Assembly: GCA_023433615.1 (NCBI GenBank)
Contig: JAEZCJ010000014.1
Location: 1 to 17,291, forward strand
Source: Bacillota bacterium
Lineage (GTDB): Bacteria > Bacillota > Bacilli > Paenibacillales > Paenibacillaceae
Direction: 5' to 3'
DNA length: 17,291 bases
The position numbers and the translations under genes are program-made. The notes beneath the pieces are model-generated. The model saw only the letters and a list, made by a program, of their open reading frames with translations. It was not told where the DNA came from and made no database searches. Positions 1 through 5,338 of the stretch are shown here, in pieces (the first letter of the stretch is position 1; each line of letters opens with the position of its first letter).

Positions 1-1016
1 TGCCGTTTACATTGTCGCATCCCGCTTTTGCCGCACCGATCAAGAAGTTGGTTCCCTCGCTCAGCATGACCGGGTTAGTGCTCGGCAGCATGGCGCCGGA
101 CCTCGAATATTACGTCGCCTTCGAGACGCATCGCACGATCGGACATACGTATCTGGGCTTCCTGCTCATGCATATTCCGTTATGCGTCGCTTTCGCGCTG
201 GCCTACCACCGGCTGTTCAAGCCGACGCTGCCGCTGCTCCTGCCGGCATTCGGCCGAATGGATCGCATAGCAGCCGCCGATTCGGCAGCGAAGTGGGAGC
301 TGCGAACGATGCGGCAATGGATGAGATTCCTGATTTCGCTGTTCATCGGGTTCCTGACGCATCTCTTCATGGATGGCTGGACGCACCGCCACACCGTGTT
401 CGTGAATCATTTCGATAAGCTGCGCGATGAGGTGGGGGGATTTCAACTATACAAGCTTTTGCAATACGGGTTCTCCGTCTTGGGAGCCGCCATTATCGGC
501 CTGTATCTGCTGTATCGCTGGCATCGCGGTTATCGCCGAACCCTTGAAGGGCGAGAGGACCGCTGCGCAGTGCCGATTACCGGGAAGACTAGCTTTCGAT
601 TGATGACCTTTTCGGTTGCGGCGGTCGTATTTGCCTATAAGTTCTCGATCGCTTGGGATACCACATCGCTCGGCTTCGTCTTCGTGGCACCGTTCTCGGC
701 GTTCATGCTCGGCTGGCTGGCCGCGATCTGGCTGCGGCAGGTGAACGGCAAGCGGCAGCTTGTCCGTGCGGGATTGAAGCTCGCTTGCCTGGCCCTGCTT
801 GCCTTCCTGTACCAGGCAGCTACCTATTGGCTGGACCGATACGGTTATATGCGGCTGAATTTCGACACCTGGCAGGAATATGACCGGCTGCGAACGGCGA
901 TGTGGCTGGCTTATCTCTGGGGGCTGTCGGCGTTACTCATCGTCGCTAGCCGGGATATGCGGACAAATTCCCGACTTCGGACGGGTTGCTTACAGGAGGA
1001 AAATGCTATACCGTAG
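1..1016 (+). CDS. DUF4184 family integral membrane protein (5' end one base outside window)
   Basis: The frame is open from base 1. Bases 1-2 (TG) followed by CCG TTT ACA TTG give MPFTLSHPAF, the usual N-terminus of DUF4184 proteins, so the A of the ATG almost certainly lies one base before the window and the protein is 338 residues. The alternative TTG at 12 would cut off this conserved start. Conserved polar residues are His7-Pro8, APDLEYY (about 32-38), the HRTIGHTYLG segment and HLFMDGWTHRH near residue 120. They recall membrane proteins of the YdjM/DUF457 type that carry conserved His and Asp. Several hydrophobic segments follow, about residues 47-65, 108-122, 152-170, 197-215, 222-240, 255-275 and 298-314. 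The molecular function is unknown. The family assignment is from memory of the motif pattern; the membrane location is clear from the sequence. Confidence 0.85.
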   Translation, partial: PFTLSHPAFAAPIKKLVPSLSMTGLVLGSMAPDLEYYVAFETHRTIGHTYLGFLLMHIPLCVAFALAYHRLFKPTLPLLLPAFGRMDRIAAADSAAKWELRTMRQWMRFLISLFIGFLTHLFMDGWTHRHTVFVNHFDKLRDEVGGFQLYKLLQYGFSVLGAAIIGLYLLYRWHRGYRRTLEGREDRCAVPITGKTSFRLMTFSVAAVVFAYKFSIAWDTTSLGFVFVAPFSAFMLGWLAAIWLRQVNGKRQLVRAGLKLACLALLAFLYQAATYWLDRYGYMRLNFDTWQEYDRLRTAMWLAYLWGLSALLIVASRDMRTNSRLRTGCLQEENAIP

Positions 1017-1063
1017 AGAAGGTTATTAATGGGCGCGAGAGAGATAAGATGGGAGTGTGAGGG

Positions 1064-1867
1064 TTGGAAGATTTTTTTAAAGTCATTATTCTCGGCATCG
1101 TGGAAGGGTTAACGGAATTTCTGCCCGTGTCTTCGACCGGCCACATGATCCTGACGGGTCATCTGCTGAATTATGAGGGCGGATCGGCCGATACGTTCAA
1201 AATCGTCGTGCAGCTGGGCGCGGTGCTCGCGGTACTGGTGCTGTATTGGAAACGGTACATGGACATTCTGAAGGATATGCTGCATCTGCGCTTCGACGTG
1301 CCGAACAAGCTGAATGTCATTCATTTGGCACTCGCGATGGCGCCTGCGCTTGTCGTGTACTTGCTGCTTAAGGAATTCATCAAGACGGAGCTGTTCGGAC
1401 CGTTGCCCGTGTTGATCAGCCTCGTGATCGGCGGCGTGCTGATGATCGTGGCCGAGAACGTCAGGCGCAAGGTAACGGCGGAGAATACGGACGACATTAC
1501 CTACAAGCAAGCGTTCGGCATCGGCGTGTTCCAATGTCTGGCCCTCTGGCCGGGATTCTCGCGTTCGGGCTCGACCATCTCGGGCGGGCTGCTGCTCGGC
1601 ACGAGCCAGAAGGCTGCGGCCGACTTCACGTTCATCATATCCGTGCCGGTCATGTTAGGCGCCACGGCGCTTGACATGTACGATAGCCGCGACTTGCTGA
1701 CGGGCGACGATCTGGTGCTGTTCTTGATCGGCTTGGTAACCTCGTTCATCGTGGCGATGATTGCGGTTGTCACGTTCCTGAACTTGATCAAGCGGCTGAA
1801 GCTGACTTGGTTTGCGCTGTACCGTTTTGTGCTGGCGGCTGTGTTCTATTTCTTCATCATGGCATAA
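1064..1867 (+). CDS. uppP: Undecaprenyl-diphosphatase UppP (BacA family)
   Basis: This integral membrane enzyme dephosphorylates undecaprenyl diphosphate to the monophosphate, recycling the lipid carrier for peptidoglycan and other wall polymers; overproduction is known to give bacitracin resistance. The 267 residues are the normal family length. The first motif, EGLTEFLPVSSTGH (residues 14-27), holds the catalytic Glu14 and Glu18 and His27. The second, PGFSRSGST (163-171), holds the phosphate-binding Arg167. About eight hydrophobic segments are visible. The start is TTG at 1064: the nearer upstream GTG (1055) and ATG (1049) are followed in frame by TGA at 1058. GGGAG at 1051-1055 is the ribosome binding site. 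The gene is 47 nt downstream of the DUF4184 gene. No terminator is visible after it, so it may be cotranscribed with the next three genes. Confidence 0.97.
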   Translation: MEDFFKVIILGIVEGLTEFLPVSSTGHMILTGHLLNYEGGSADTFKIVVQLGAVLAVLVLYWKRYMDILKDMLHLRFDVPNKLNVIHLALAMAPALVVYLLLKEFIKTELFGPLPVLISLVIGGVLMIVAENVRRKVTAENTDDITYKQAFGIGVFQCLALWPGFSRSGSTISGGLLLGTSQKAAADFTFIISVPVMLGATALDMYDSRDLLTGDDLVLFLIGLVTSFIVAMIAVVTFLNLIKRLKLTWFALYRFVLAAVFYFFIMA

Positions 1868-1922
1868 TGATCCGCGATAGAGCTAACCCTATCCTCGATT
1901 AAGAGAAAGGGAGCTGATTGAA

Positions 1923-2270
1923 GTGGTTACGCGGATGAGAACGAACAGATTTAGGGGAATGGCCGTGTTATTAACGGCATTAAGCATTGCGTTCGCAGGC
2001 TGCTTCGCGGGAGGGCCTTCGGCGGCTGCCGAACCGGATTACGCCAAGTGGGGACGGCTCGCGATGCAGACAGCGGACGAGAAGTTCGACGCGGACATCG
2101 TCGACTATAAGTACCTTGGCCGCAGCGAGATGCGGCAGGGCGAAGCGGTCGAGACGTTCCGTCTATGGCTCAAGCGTCCGGATCGCGAGTTCGGCGTGCT
2201 CGTGCGGATCACGGTCGACACGCGCACCGATCAAGCGAAGAAGGTCGAGAGCGAGACTATCGCACAGTAG
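1923..2270 (+). CDS. Secreted DUF3889 family protein (YqzG/YhdC-like)
   Basis: This is a 115-residue exported protein of unknown function. The core YAKWGRLAMQTADEKF, then ADIVDYKYLGR, FRLWLK and FGVLVRITVDTRT, is the pattern of the small DUF3889 family known from Bacillus (YqzG, YhdC). Residues 1-26 form a signal peptide with basic residues (Arg4, Arg6, Arg9, Arg11) and a hydrophobic stretch. Cleavage could be at Ser-Ala-Ala-Ala/Glu37 by signal peptidase I, or at Cys27 after Phe-Ala-Gly as a lipoprotein; Phe at -3 makes the lipobox poor, so I favour the first. The start is GTG at 1923 with AAAGGGAG at 1906-1913; the in-frame ATG at 1935 is a possible alternative. The small secreted fold suggests an envelope role, but nothing in the sequence shows a reaction. 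Confidence 0.8.
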   Translation: MVTRMRTNRFRGMAVLLTALSIAFAGCFAGGPSAAAEPDYAKWGRLAMQTADEKFDADIVDYKYLGRSEMRQGEAVETFRLWLKRPDREFGVLVRITVDTRTDQAKKVESETIAQ

Positions 2271-2284
2271 GGGAGAGGTTCAAG

Positions 2285-2596
2285 ATGATTATTACGACAA
2301 CACCGACGATTGAAGGCAGACCGATTCAGGATTACGTAGGCATCGTCAACGGCGAGGCGATTATGGGGGCGAACATCGTGCGCGACTTCTTCGCTTCGAT
2401 CACGGATGTGGTCGGCGGCCGTTCCGGTTCCTACGAGAGCAAGCTGAAGGAAGCCCGCGACATCGCGATCGGAGAGATGATCGACCAGGCGCGCCGCATG
2501 GGCGCAACGGCGATTGTCGGCATCGATATCGACTACGAAGTGGTGCGCGAAGGCATGCTGATGGTAGCCGTCAGCGGCACTGCGGTTCGCGTGTAG
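2285..2596 (+). CDS. YbjQ family (UPF0145) small protein, putative heavy-metal-binding domain
   Basis: The 103-residue protein matches the YbjQ/UPF0145 family throughout: N-terminal MIITTTPTIEGRPI, then YVGIVNGEAIMGANIVRDFF, a helix with YESKLKEARDIAIGEM, and MGATAIVGIDIDYE before the final beta strands. Members form a homopentameric small fold. The database name refers to a suggested metal-binding domain, but no Cys or His cluster is present here, so metal binding should not be assumed. ATG at 2285 follows AGGGGAGAGG at 2269-2278, 14 nt after the DUF3889 stop. The longer upstream frame from 2165 overlaps the DUF3889 gene and would add a non-conserved extension. It is probably translated from the same mRNA as its neighbours. 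Function unknown. Confidence 0.88.
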   Translation: MIITTTPTIEGRPIQDYVGIVNGEAIMGANIVRDFFASITDVVGGRSGSYESKLKEARDIAIGEMIDQARRMGATAIVGIDIDYEVVREGMLMVAVSGTAVRV

Positions 2597-2609
2597 AGGG
2601 GGCTGGCGC

Positions 2610-2924
2610 ATGTATCCGGAATGGACGACGACGGAGCTGGCCGAACGGCTGAAGAAGGGCGAGAAGCTGAATCTCGTCGATGTGCGGGAGCCGGACGAAT
2701 GGCAGGCGGGACACATCGCCGAAGCGCGGCTGGTCCCGATGTCGCAGCTCGCCGGACGCGTCAACGAGCTGTTCGAGAACGACCAAGAAGAGGTCGTGCT
2801 GATCTGCAGGAGCGGCGGCCGCAGCACCCGCGTATGCGACTACTTGGCGCAGCAAGGCTACAGCGTCATTAATGTCGCAGGCGGCATGCTGAGCTGGGAT
2901 GGCGAAGTGGTAACGGGAGACTAA
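2610..2924 (+). CDS. Single-domain rhodanese-like sulfurtransferase
   Basis: This is a cytoplasmic single-domain rhodanese of 104 residues, a family that carries sulfur as a persulfide on the active-site cysteine. The N-terminal signature is LNLVDVREPDEWQAGHI (20-36), the active-site loop is CRSGGRS (66-72) with Cys66 as nucleophile, and the closing motif is GYSVINVAGGMLSW near 85-98. The six-residue loop with Arg and Ser/Gly residues is that of thiosulfate or general persulfide rhodaneses rather than Cdc25-like arsenate reductases. ATG at 2610 follows GAGGGGG at 2597-2603 and lies 13 nt after the YbjQ-family stop, so the two are cotranscribed. It is the last gene before a hairpin terminator. 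The sulfur acceptor cannot be deduced. Confidence 0.93.
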   Translation: MYPEWTTTELAERLKKGEKLNLVDVREPDEWQAGHIAEARLVPMSQLAGRVNELFENDQEEVVLICRSGGRSTRVCDYLAQQGYSVINVAGGMLSWDGEVVTGD

Positions 2925-2952
2925 CGGGCGGCGTCAACAGAAGACGCGCACG

Positions 2953-3001
2953 AATATGCGCTTGTCGGCGGTACTTGGTGCATGCCGATAGGCGCATTTT
3001 T
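2953..3001 (+). terminator. Probable intrinsic terminator after the rhodanese gene
   Basis: ATGCGC (2956-2961) pairs with GCGCAT (2992-2997). Inside it TCGGC (2965-2969) pairs with GCCGA (2984-2988), giving a two-part stem around a 14-nt loop. Five T residues (2997-3001) follow at once. The position fits the end of the uppP-DUF3889-YbjQ-rhodanese group and insulates the following marR promoter. The inner stem has unequal spacers, so stability is moderate. Confidence 0.7.
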
Positions 3002-3020
3002 GTCACAAAGCAGCGGTAAA

Positions 3021-3052
3021 TACTTGCATAATGCAAATATAAGTGTTATAAC
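3021..3052 (+). promoter_or_regulatory. marR promoter with 19-bp palindromic operator
   Basis: The palindrome TACTTGCATAATGCAAATA (3021-3039) has perfect arms TTGCAT and ATGCAA about a single central A, plus outer TA/TA pairs. This size and symmetry are typical of MarR-family operators. The left arm TTGCAT (3024-3029) doubles as the -35 hexamer, with a -10 TATAAC at 3047-3052 after a 17-bp spacer. A regulator bound here would block RNA polymerase, which suggests autorepression by the gene that follows. A near-copy lies in front of the micropeptide gene at 3583-3601. Confidence 0.72.
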
Positions 3053-3112
3053 TAATGTCAGAGCAAGATACTATTACTGGCGGATCGAAGCCGGAAGGGA
3101 TTGAGCAGGGTC

Positions 3113-3559
3113 ATGGAGGAGCTGCGCGGACTATTCCATACGATGACGAAGCGATTCGGCTTCCTGAATAAGAACTGCTGTTCCGTCGGCACCTGCCAGC
3201 TGTCGATCGTGCAGAGCCATATTCTGTTCGAGATTGATCGGCATCACAAGCCGTCCATGCAGCAGATTGCGGATTCGCTCGGCATGGATATCACGACGTT
3301 CAGCAGACAAATTCAATCGTTAACGCGGCTGAAGCTGGTGAAGAAGACGCCGTCCGAATCGGATAAGCGCGTCTATCTATTATCGCTTACGACAGAAGGG
3401 ACGTTCGTCGCGGAGTCGATCAACTGCGAGATGAACAGCTACCTCGAGGAAGTGTTCGGCCGCATGAATCCGTTCGAACGCGAGACGGTCATCCGTTCGA
3501 TCAAGCTGCTGAACGACAGCATGGAACAGACAGGGATGTGCTGCAGCCCCGTGCGTTAA
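3113..3559 (+). CDS. MarR-family transcriptional regulator with paired cysteines
   Basis: This winged-helix DNA-binding repressor has 148 residues, the usual MarR length. The helix-turn-helix spans about 48-75 (PSMQQIADSLGMDITTFSRQIQSLTRLKLV), and the wing has ESDKRVYLLSLTTEG with the typical Asp84-x-Arg86. Flanking helices would form the dimer interface. The unusual feature is cysteine: CCSVGTC at 22-28, a Cys around 107 and CC at 143-144 near the C-terminus. This suggests sensing of a metal(loid), thiol stress or an electrophile; that is inference. ATG at 3113 is chosen because GGAAGGGA (3093-3100) touches the alternative TTG at 3101 with no spacing, although 12 nt to the ATG is also not ideal. 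A palindrome over its promoter and another over the next promoter make both likely targets. Confidence 0.9.
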   Translation: MEELRGLFHTMTKRFGFLNKNCCSVGTCQLSIVQSHILFEIDRHHKPSMQQIADSLGMDITTFSRQIQSLTRLKLVKKTPSESDKRVYLLSLTTEGTFVAESINCEMNSYLEEVFGRMNPFERETVIRSIKLLNDSMEQTGMCCSPVR

Positions 3560-3582
3560 CGCCGGGCTGATGCTCCGCTATA

Positions 3583-3601
3583 TAGTTGTATAATGCAAAT
3601 A
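3583..3601 (+). promoter_or_regulatory. Second MarR-type operator over the micropeptide promoter
   Basis: TAGTTGTATAATGCAAATA shares 17 of 19 bases with the operator at 3021-3039, with one broken pair in the arms (TTGTAT versus ATGCAA). A good -10 hexamer, TATAAT (3589-3594), lies inside the palindrome; a weak -35 such as CTGATG (3567-3572) sits 16 bp upstream. A bound repressor would cover the -10. The site lies 24 nt after the marR stop, so the peptide gene appears to have its own repressible promoter rather than depending only on marR read-through. Confidence 0.7.
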
Positions 3602-3628
3602 AATTGTTCGCGAAGGGAGGTGACGACG

Positions 3629-3706
3629 ATGACTTGGAATCTCGTGCTTGCTGCAGCCGACGGCTGCTGCGGTTCCGACTGCTGCGGCGGCGGTACCGGC
3701 AGATAA
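3629..3706 (+). CDS. 25-residue cysteine-pair micropeptide
   Basis: ATG at 3629 follows an almost ideal ribosome binding site, AAGGGAGGTGA at 3613-3623, and the frame ends with TAA at 3704-3706. The product starts MTWNLVLAAADG, continues with CCGSDCC (13-19) and ends GGGTGR. The strong binding site, a promoter with its own operator and a clean stop argue that it is translated. Two vicinal Cys pairs three residues apart are a plausible soft-metal or metalloid ligand, or could be the core of a modified peptide. No modification enzyme, protease or transporter gene lies nearby. I do not recognise a named family. The neighbouring regulator has CC pairs too, so regulator and peptide may respond to the same chemistry. 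Alternatives are an exported signal peptide or a chance frame; the ribosome binding site makes chance unlikely. Confidence 0.68.
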   Translation: MTWNLVLAAADGCCGSDCCGGGTGR

Positions 3707-3717
3707 ATCCGCTGTTA

Positions 3718-3758
3718 GACGAAATGCCGACCCCGCTTGCCGGGATCGGCGTTTCGTC
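3718..3758. other. Strong imperfect hairpin after the micropeptide gene
   Basis: GACGAAA (3718-3724) pairs with TTTCGTC (3752-3758). One T-G wobble, then GCCGA (3726-3730) with TCGGC (3746-3750), one C-A mismatch and CCCG with CGGG complete a stem of about 18 positions around the loop CTTGC. No T-run follows on either strand, so it is not a standard intrinsic terminator. It begins 12 nt after the micropeptide stop and ends 12 nt before the -35 of the riboswitch promoter. It may protect the 3' end of the short mRNA or stop transcription weakly. Confidence 0.55.
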
Positions 3759-3770
3759 ACGCAACCGTCA

Positions 3771-3800
3771 TAGACAAGATTCGCCTATTGATGCTATAGT
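3771..3800 (+). promoter_or_regulatory. Promoter of the cobalamin-riboswitch operon
   Basis: A -35-like TAGACA (3771-3776) and an extended -10 TGC-TATAGT (3792-3800, hexamer 3795-3800) are separated by 18 bp. Transcription would start near 3807, about 20 nt before the first paired base of the riboswitch. Assigned from consensus only. Confidence 0.6.
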
Positions 3801-3826
3801 TACCTGTGCAAGCCAATCGAATAGCT

Positions 3827-4033
3827 TATGATTCGGGTGTCGGAACGACGTGAAGTTCGTCGAACCGGCGTAATAGGGAAGACCGGTGAGAATCCGGCGC
3901 GGACCCGCCACTGTAAGAAGTTCGGCCATCAGCATGCTGATGCCGTAATCGCAACGCCACTAGAGTCACTGGGATAACCGGGAAGACGGCGTTACGCGGA
4001 TGCTTCGAGCCAGGAGACCTGCCCAGAATCGTG
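3827..4033 (+). promoter_or_regulatory. Cobalamin (B12) riboswitch
   Basis: The conserved core is clear: TAATAGGGAA (3872-3881), CCGGTGAGAATCCGG, CGGACCCGCCACTGTAA (the GCCACTG loop), then CACTGGGATAACCGGGAAGACGG and the B12 box AGCCAGGAGACCTGCC (4008-4023). The closing stem P1 is TATGATTC (3827-3834) with GAATCGTG (4026-4033), including G-U pairs. A variable arm carries a perfect 16-bp palindrome CATCAGCATGCTGATG (3927-3942). It lies upstream of the uptake and B12 salvage operon, with an intrinsic terminator downstream (4151-4188), so cobalamin binding should favour termination. Which form of cobalamin is preferred cannot be said. Confidence 0.96.
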
Positions 4034-4071
4034 AACGCTGCCTACGTGGACTTAGGGAGGTGCTCAGGAAA

Positions 4072-4149
4072 ATGGAACAAAATGGCCAGGCGTCGGGTAT
4101 TCCGCCGGACGATCGGATGCATTTTGAACCGCCGCTTCGGGATGACTGA
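4072..4149 (+). CDS. Possible 25-residue leader ORF in the riboswitch expression platform
   Basis: ATG at 4072 follows GGGAGGTG (4055-4062) and AGGA (4066-4069). The frame, beginning MEQNGQASGIPPDD, ends at TGA 4147-4149, 1 nt before the 5' arm of the operon terminator. The product is polar and acidic, has no signal sequence and resembles nothing I know. A ribosome finishing at this stop would cover the 5' arm of the terminator, so translation could favour read-through. The Shine-Dalgarno-like sequence could instead be part of an antiterminator stem. Translation is not proven. Confidence 0.4.
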   Translation: MEQNGQASGIPPDDRMHFEPPLRDD

Positions 4150-4150
4150 T

Positions 4151-4188
4151 AGCATTTCTGACACTTGTGTCTGAAATGCTTTTTTTTG
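4151..4188 (+). terminator. Intrinsic terminator of the riboswitch expression platform
   Basis: AGCATTTC (4151-4158) pairs with GAAATGCT (4173-4180). After one T-T mismatch, GACA (4160-4163) pairs with TGTC (4168-4171) around a 4-nt loop, and eight T residues (4180-4187) follow. This is a textbook intrinsic terminator between the riboswitch and btuF and is the likely point of B12 control. The 80 nt from 4189 to the btuF start hold only its ribosome binding site as far as I can see. Confidence 0.92.
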
Positions 4189-4268
4189 TTGTCGGTTGGA
4201 GACATGGCGGCCTGTGGATGCAGAACGAAAGTATGGCAACTATAAGGTAGGAAACGGAGAGGAATACA

Positions 4269-5333
4269 TTGGCAGGTATGAAACGAAATGATCGAACGAG
4301 TACGGGATTAAGCAAGCGGATGCTGCGCATCGCCTCGGCGCTGCTGCTTGCGTTCGCGCTGACAATCGTCGCGGCCTGCGGGGACGGCGGCAATAACGGA
4401 CAGAAGGGTACGGATCCAGTCGGTAATGCACCGGCAGCGAATCAAACGACGACTGGCACTAACGGCGGAGCGGCCGAAACCGGAGCTGACGATGAGCCGG
4501 CAGCTGACGCTGAGGGAACCGTCTATCCGCTATCGGTGACCGATGCTTCAGGCACGGCGATCGTTATCGAAGCGGAGCCGCAGCGAATCGTCTCGCTGGC
4601 GCCGAACGAGACGGAAATTCTGTACGCGATCGGCGCTTCCGATCAAGTGGCCGGCTTGGACGATAACAGCAACTATCCGGCAGAGGTCGCGGAGAAGCCG
4701 CGAGTCGGCGGCATGGATGTCAATATTGAAGCAGTAGCAGGGCTAAACCCCGACCTTGTCGTTGCGAATGCAGGCATGACCGATGCGGCTACCGAAGCGC
4801 TGCGGGCGCTGGGCGTTGTCGTGTACGTCTCGAAGCCGACGACGCTGGACGAGACGATTGCCCACATTGAACAGGTGGGCACGCTCGTGAACAAGCAAGC
4901 GGAAGCGAAGGCAGTCGCCGATAAGATGCGCGCAGATAAACAAGCCGTCGTCGAGAAGGTGAAGGCTGCCGAAGCCAAGCGCGTCTATCTCGAATTCTCG
5001 GCCGGCTGGTCGGTCGGCAAGGGCGAGTTCCTGGACGAGATCGTGACGCTGGCCGGCGGCGTGAACGTGGCAGGCGACCAACAAGGCTGGTTCGCCATCG
5101 ATCCGGAACGCATTCTGACGAGCAATCCAGAGGTCATCATCTATCCGGATTACGCTGGCGATACGTCGATTCCGGATGCGATCGCAGGCCGTCCCGGCTG
5201 GGATCAGATCGATGCCGTGAAGAATAACCGAGTGATTGCCGTTACGAATGACCCGCTCGTGCGCGTAGGCCCGCGTCTCACGGACGGTCTGCTCGAGGTC
5301 GCGAAAGCGATCCATCCCGAGCTGTACGAGTAA
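4269..5333 (+). CDS. btuF: Cobalamin ABC transporter substrate-binding lipoprotein BtuF
   Basis: This extracytoplasmic binding protein for corrinoids has 354 residues. The N-terminal signal sequence has Lys/Arg residues, a hydrophobic core (about 19-33) and a lipobox VAAC with lipidated Cys37. A low-complexity tether rich in Gly, Ala, Thr, Asn and acidic residues runs to about 75. The class III binding-protein domain follows: PQRIVSLAPNETEILYAIGASDQVAGLDD, YPAEVAEKPRVGG, NIEAVAGLNPDLVVA in the first lobe, a connecting helix with many Ala/Lys, then the second lobe ending near GRPGWDQIDAVKNNRVIAV. The start is TTG at 4269, with GGAGAGG at 4256-4262; ATG at 4278 is an alternative. It is first in the operon behind the B12 riboswitch and directly followed by the permease, which makes a corrinoid ligand far more likely than a siderophore. 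Confidence 0.93.
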   Translation: MAGMKRNDRTSTGLSKRMLRIASALLLAFALTIVAACGDGGNNGQKGTDPVGNAPAANQTTTGTNGGAAETGADDEPAADAEGTVYPLSVTDASGTAIVIEAEPQRIVSLAPNETEILYAIGASDQVAGLDDNSNYPAEVAEKPRVGGMDVNIEAVAGLNPDLVVANAGMTDAATEALRALGVVVYVSKPTTLDETIAHIEQVGTLVNKQAEAKAVADKMRADKQAVVEKVKAAEAKRVYLEFSAGWSVGKGEFLDEIVTLAGGVNVAGDQQGWFAIDPERILTSNPEVIIYPDYAGDTSIPDAIAGRPGWDQIDAVKNNRVIAVTNDPLVRVGPRLTDGLLEVAKAIHPELYE

Positions 5334-5338
5334 TCGCC

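Noticed and set aside
3586..3831. 81-residue + frame overlapping the micropeptide gene and running into the riboswitch promoter
   Set aside because: It starts inside the operator without a ribosome binding site and is out of frame with the well-supported peptide at 3629.
3927..3942. Perfect 16-bp palindrome CATCAGCATGCTGATG as a protein operator
   Set aside because: It lies inside the cobalamin riboswitch and extends with flanking CGGC/GCCG into a normal peripheral stem, so RNA structure explains it.
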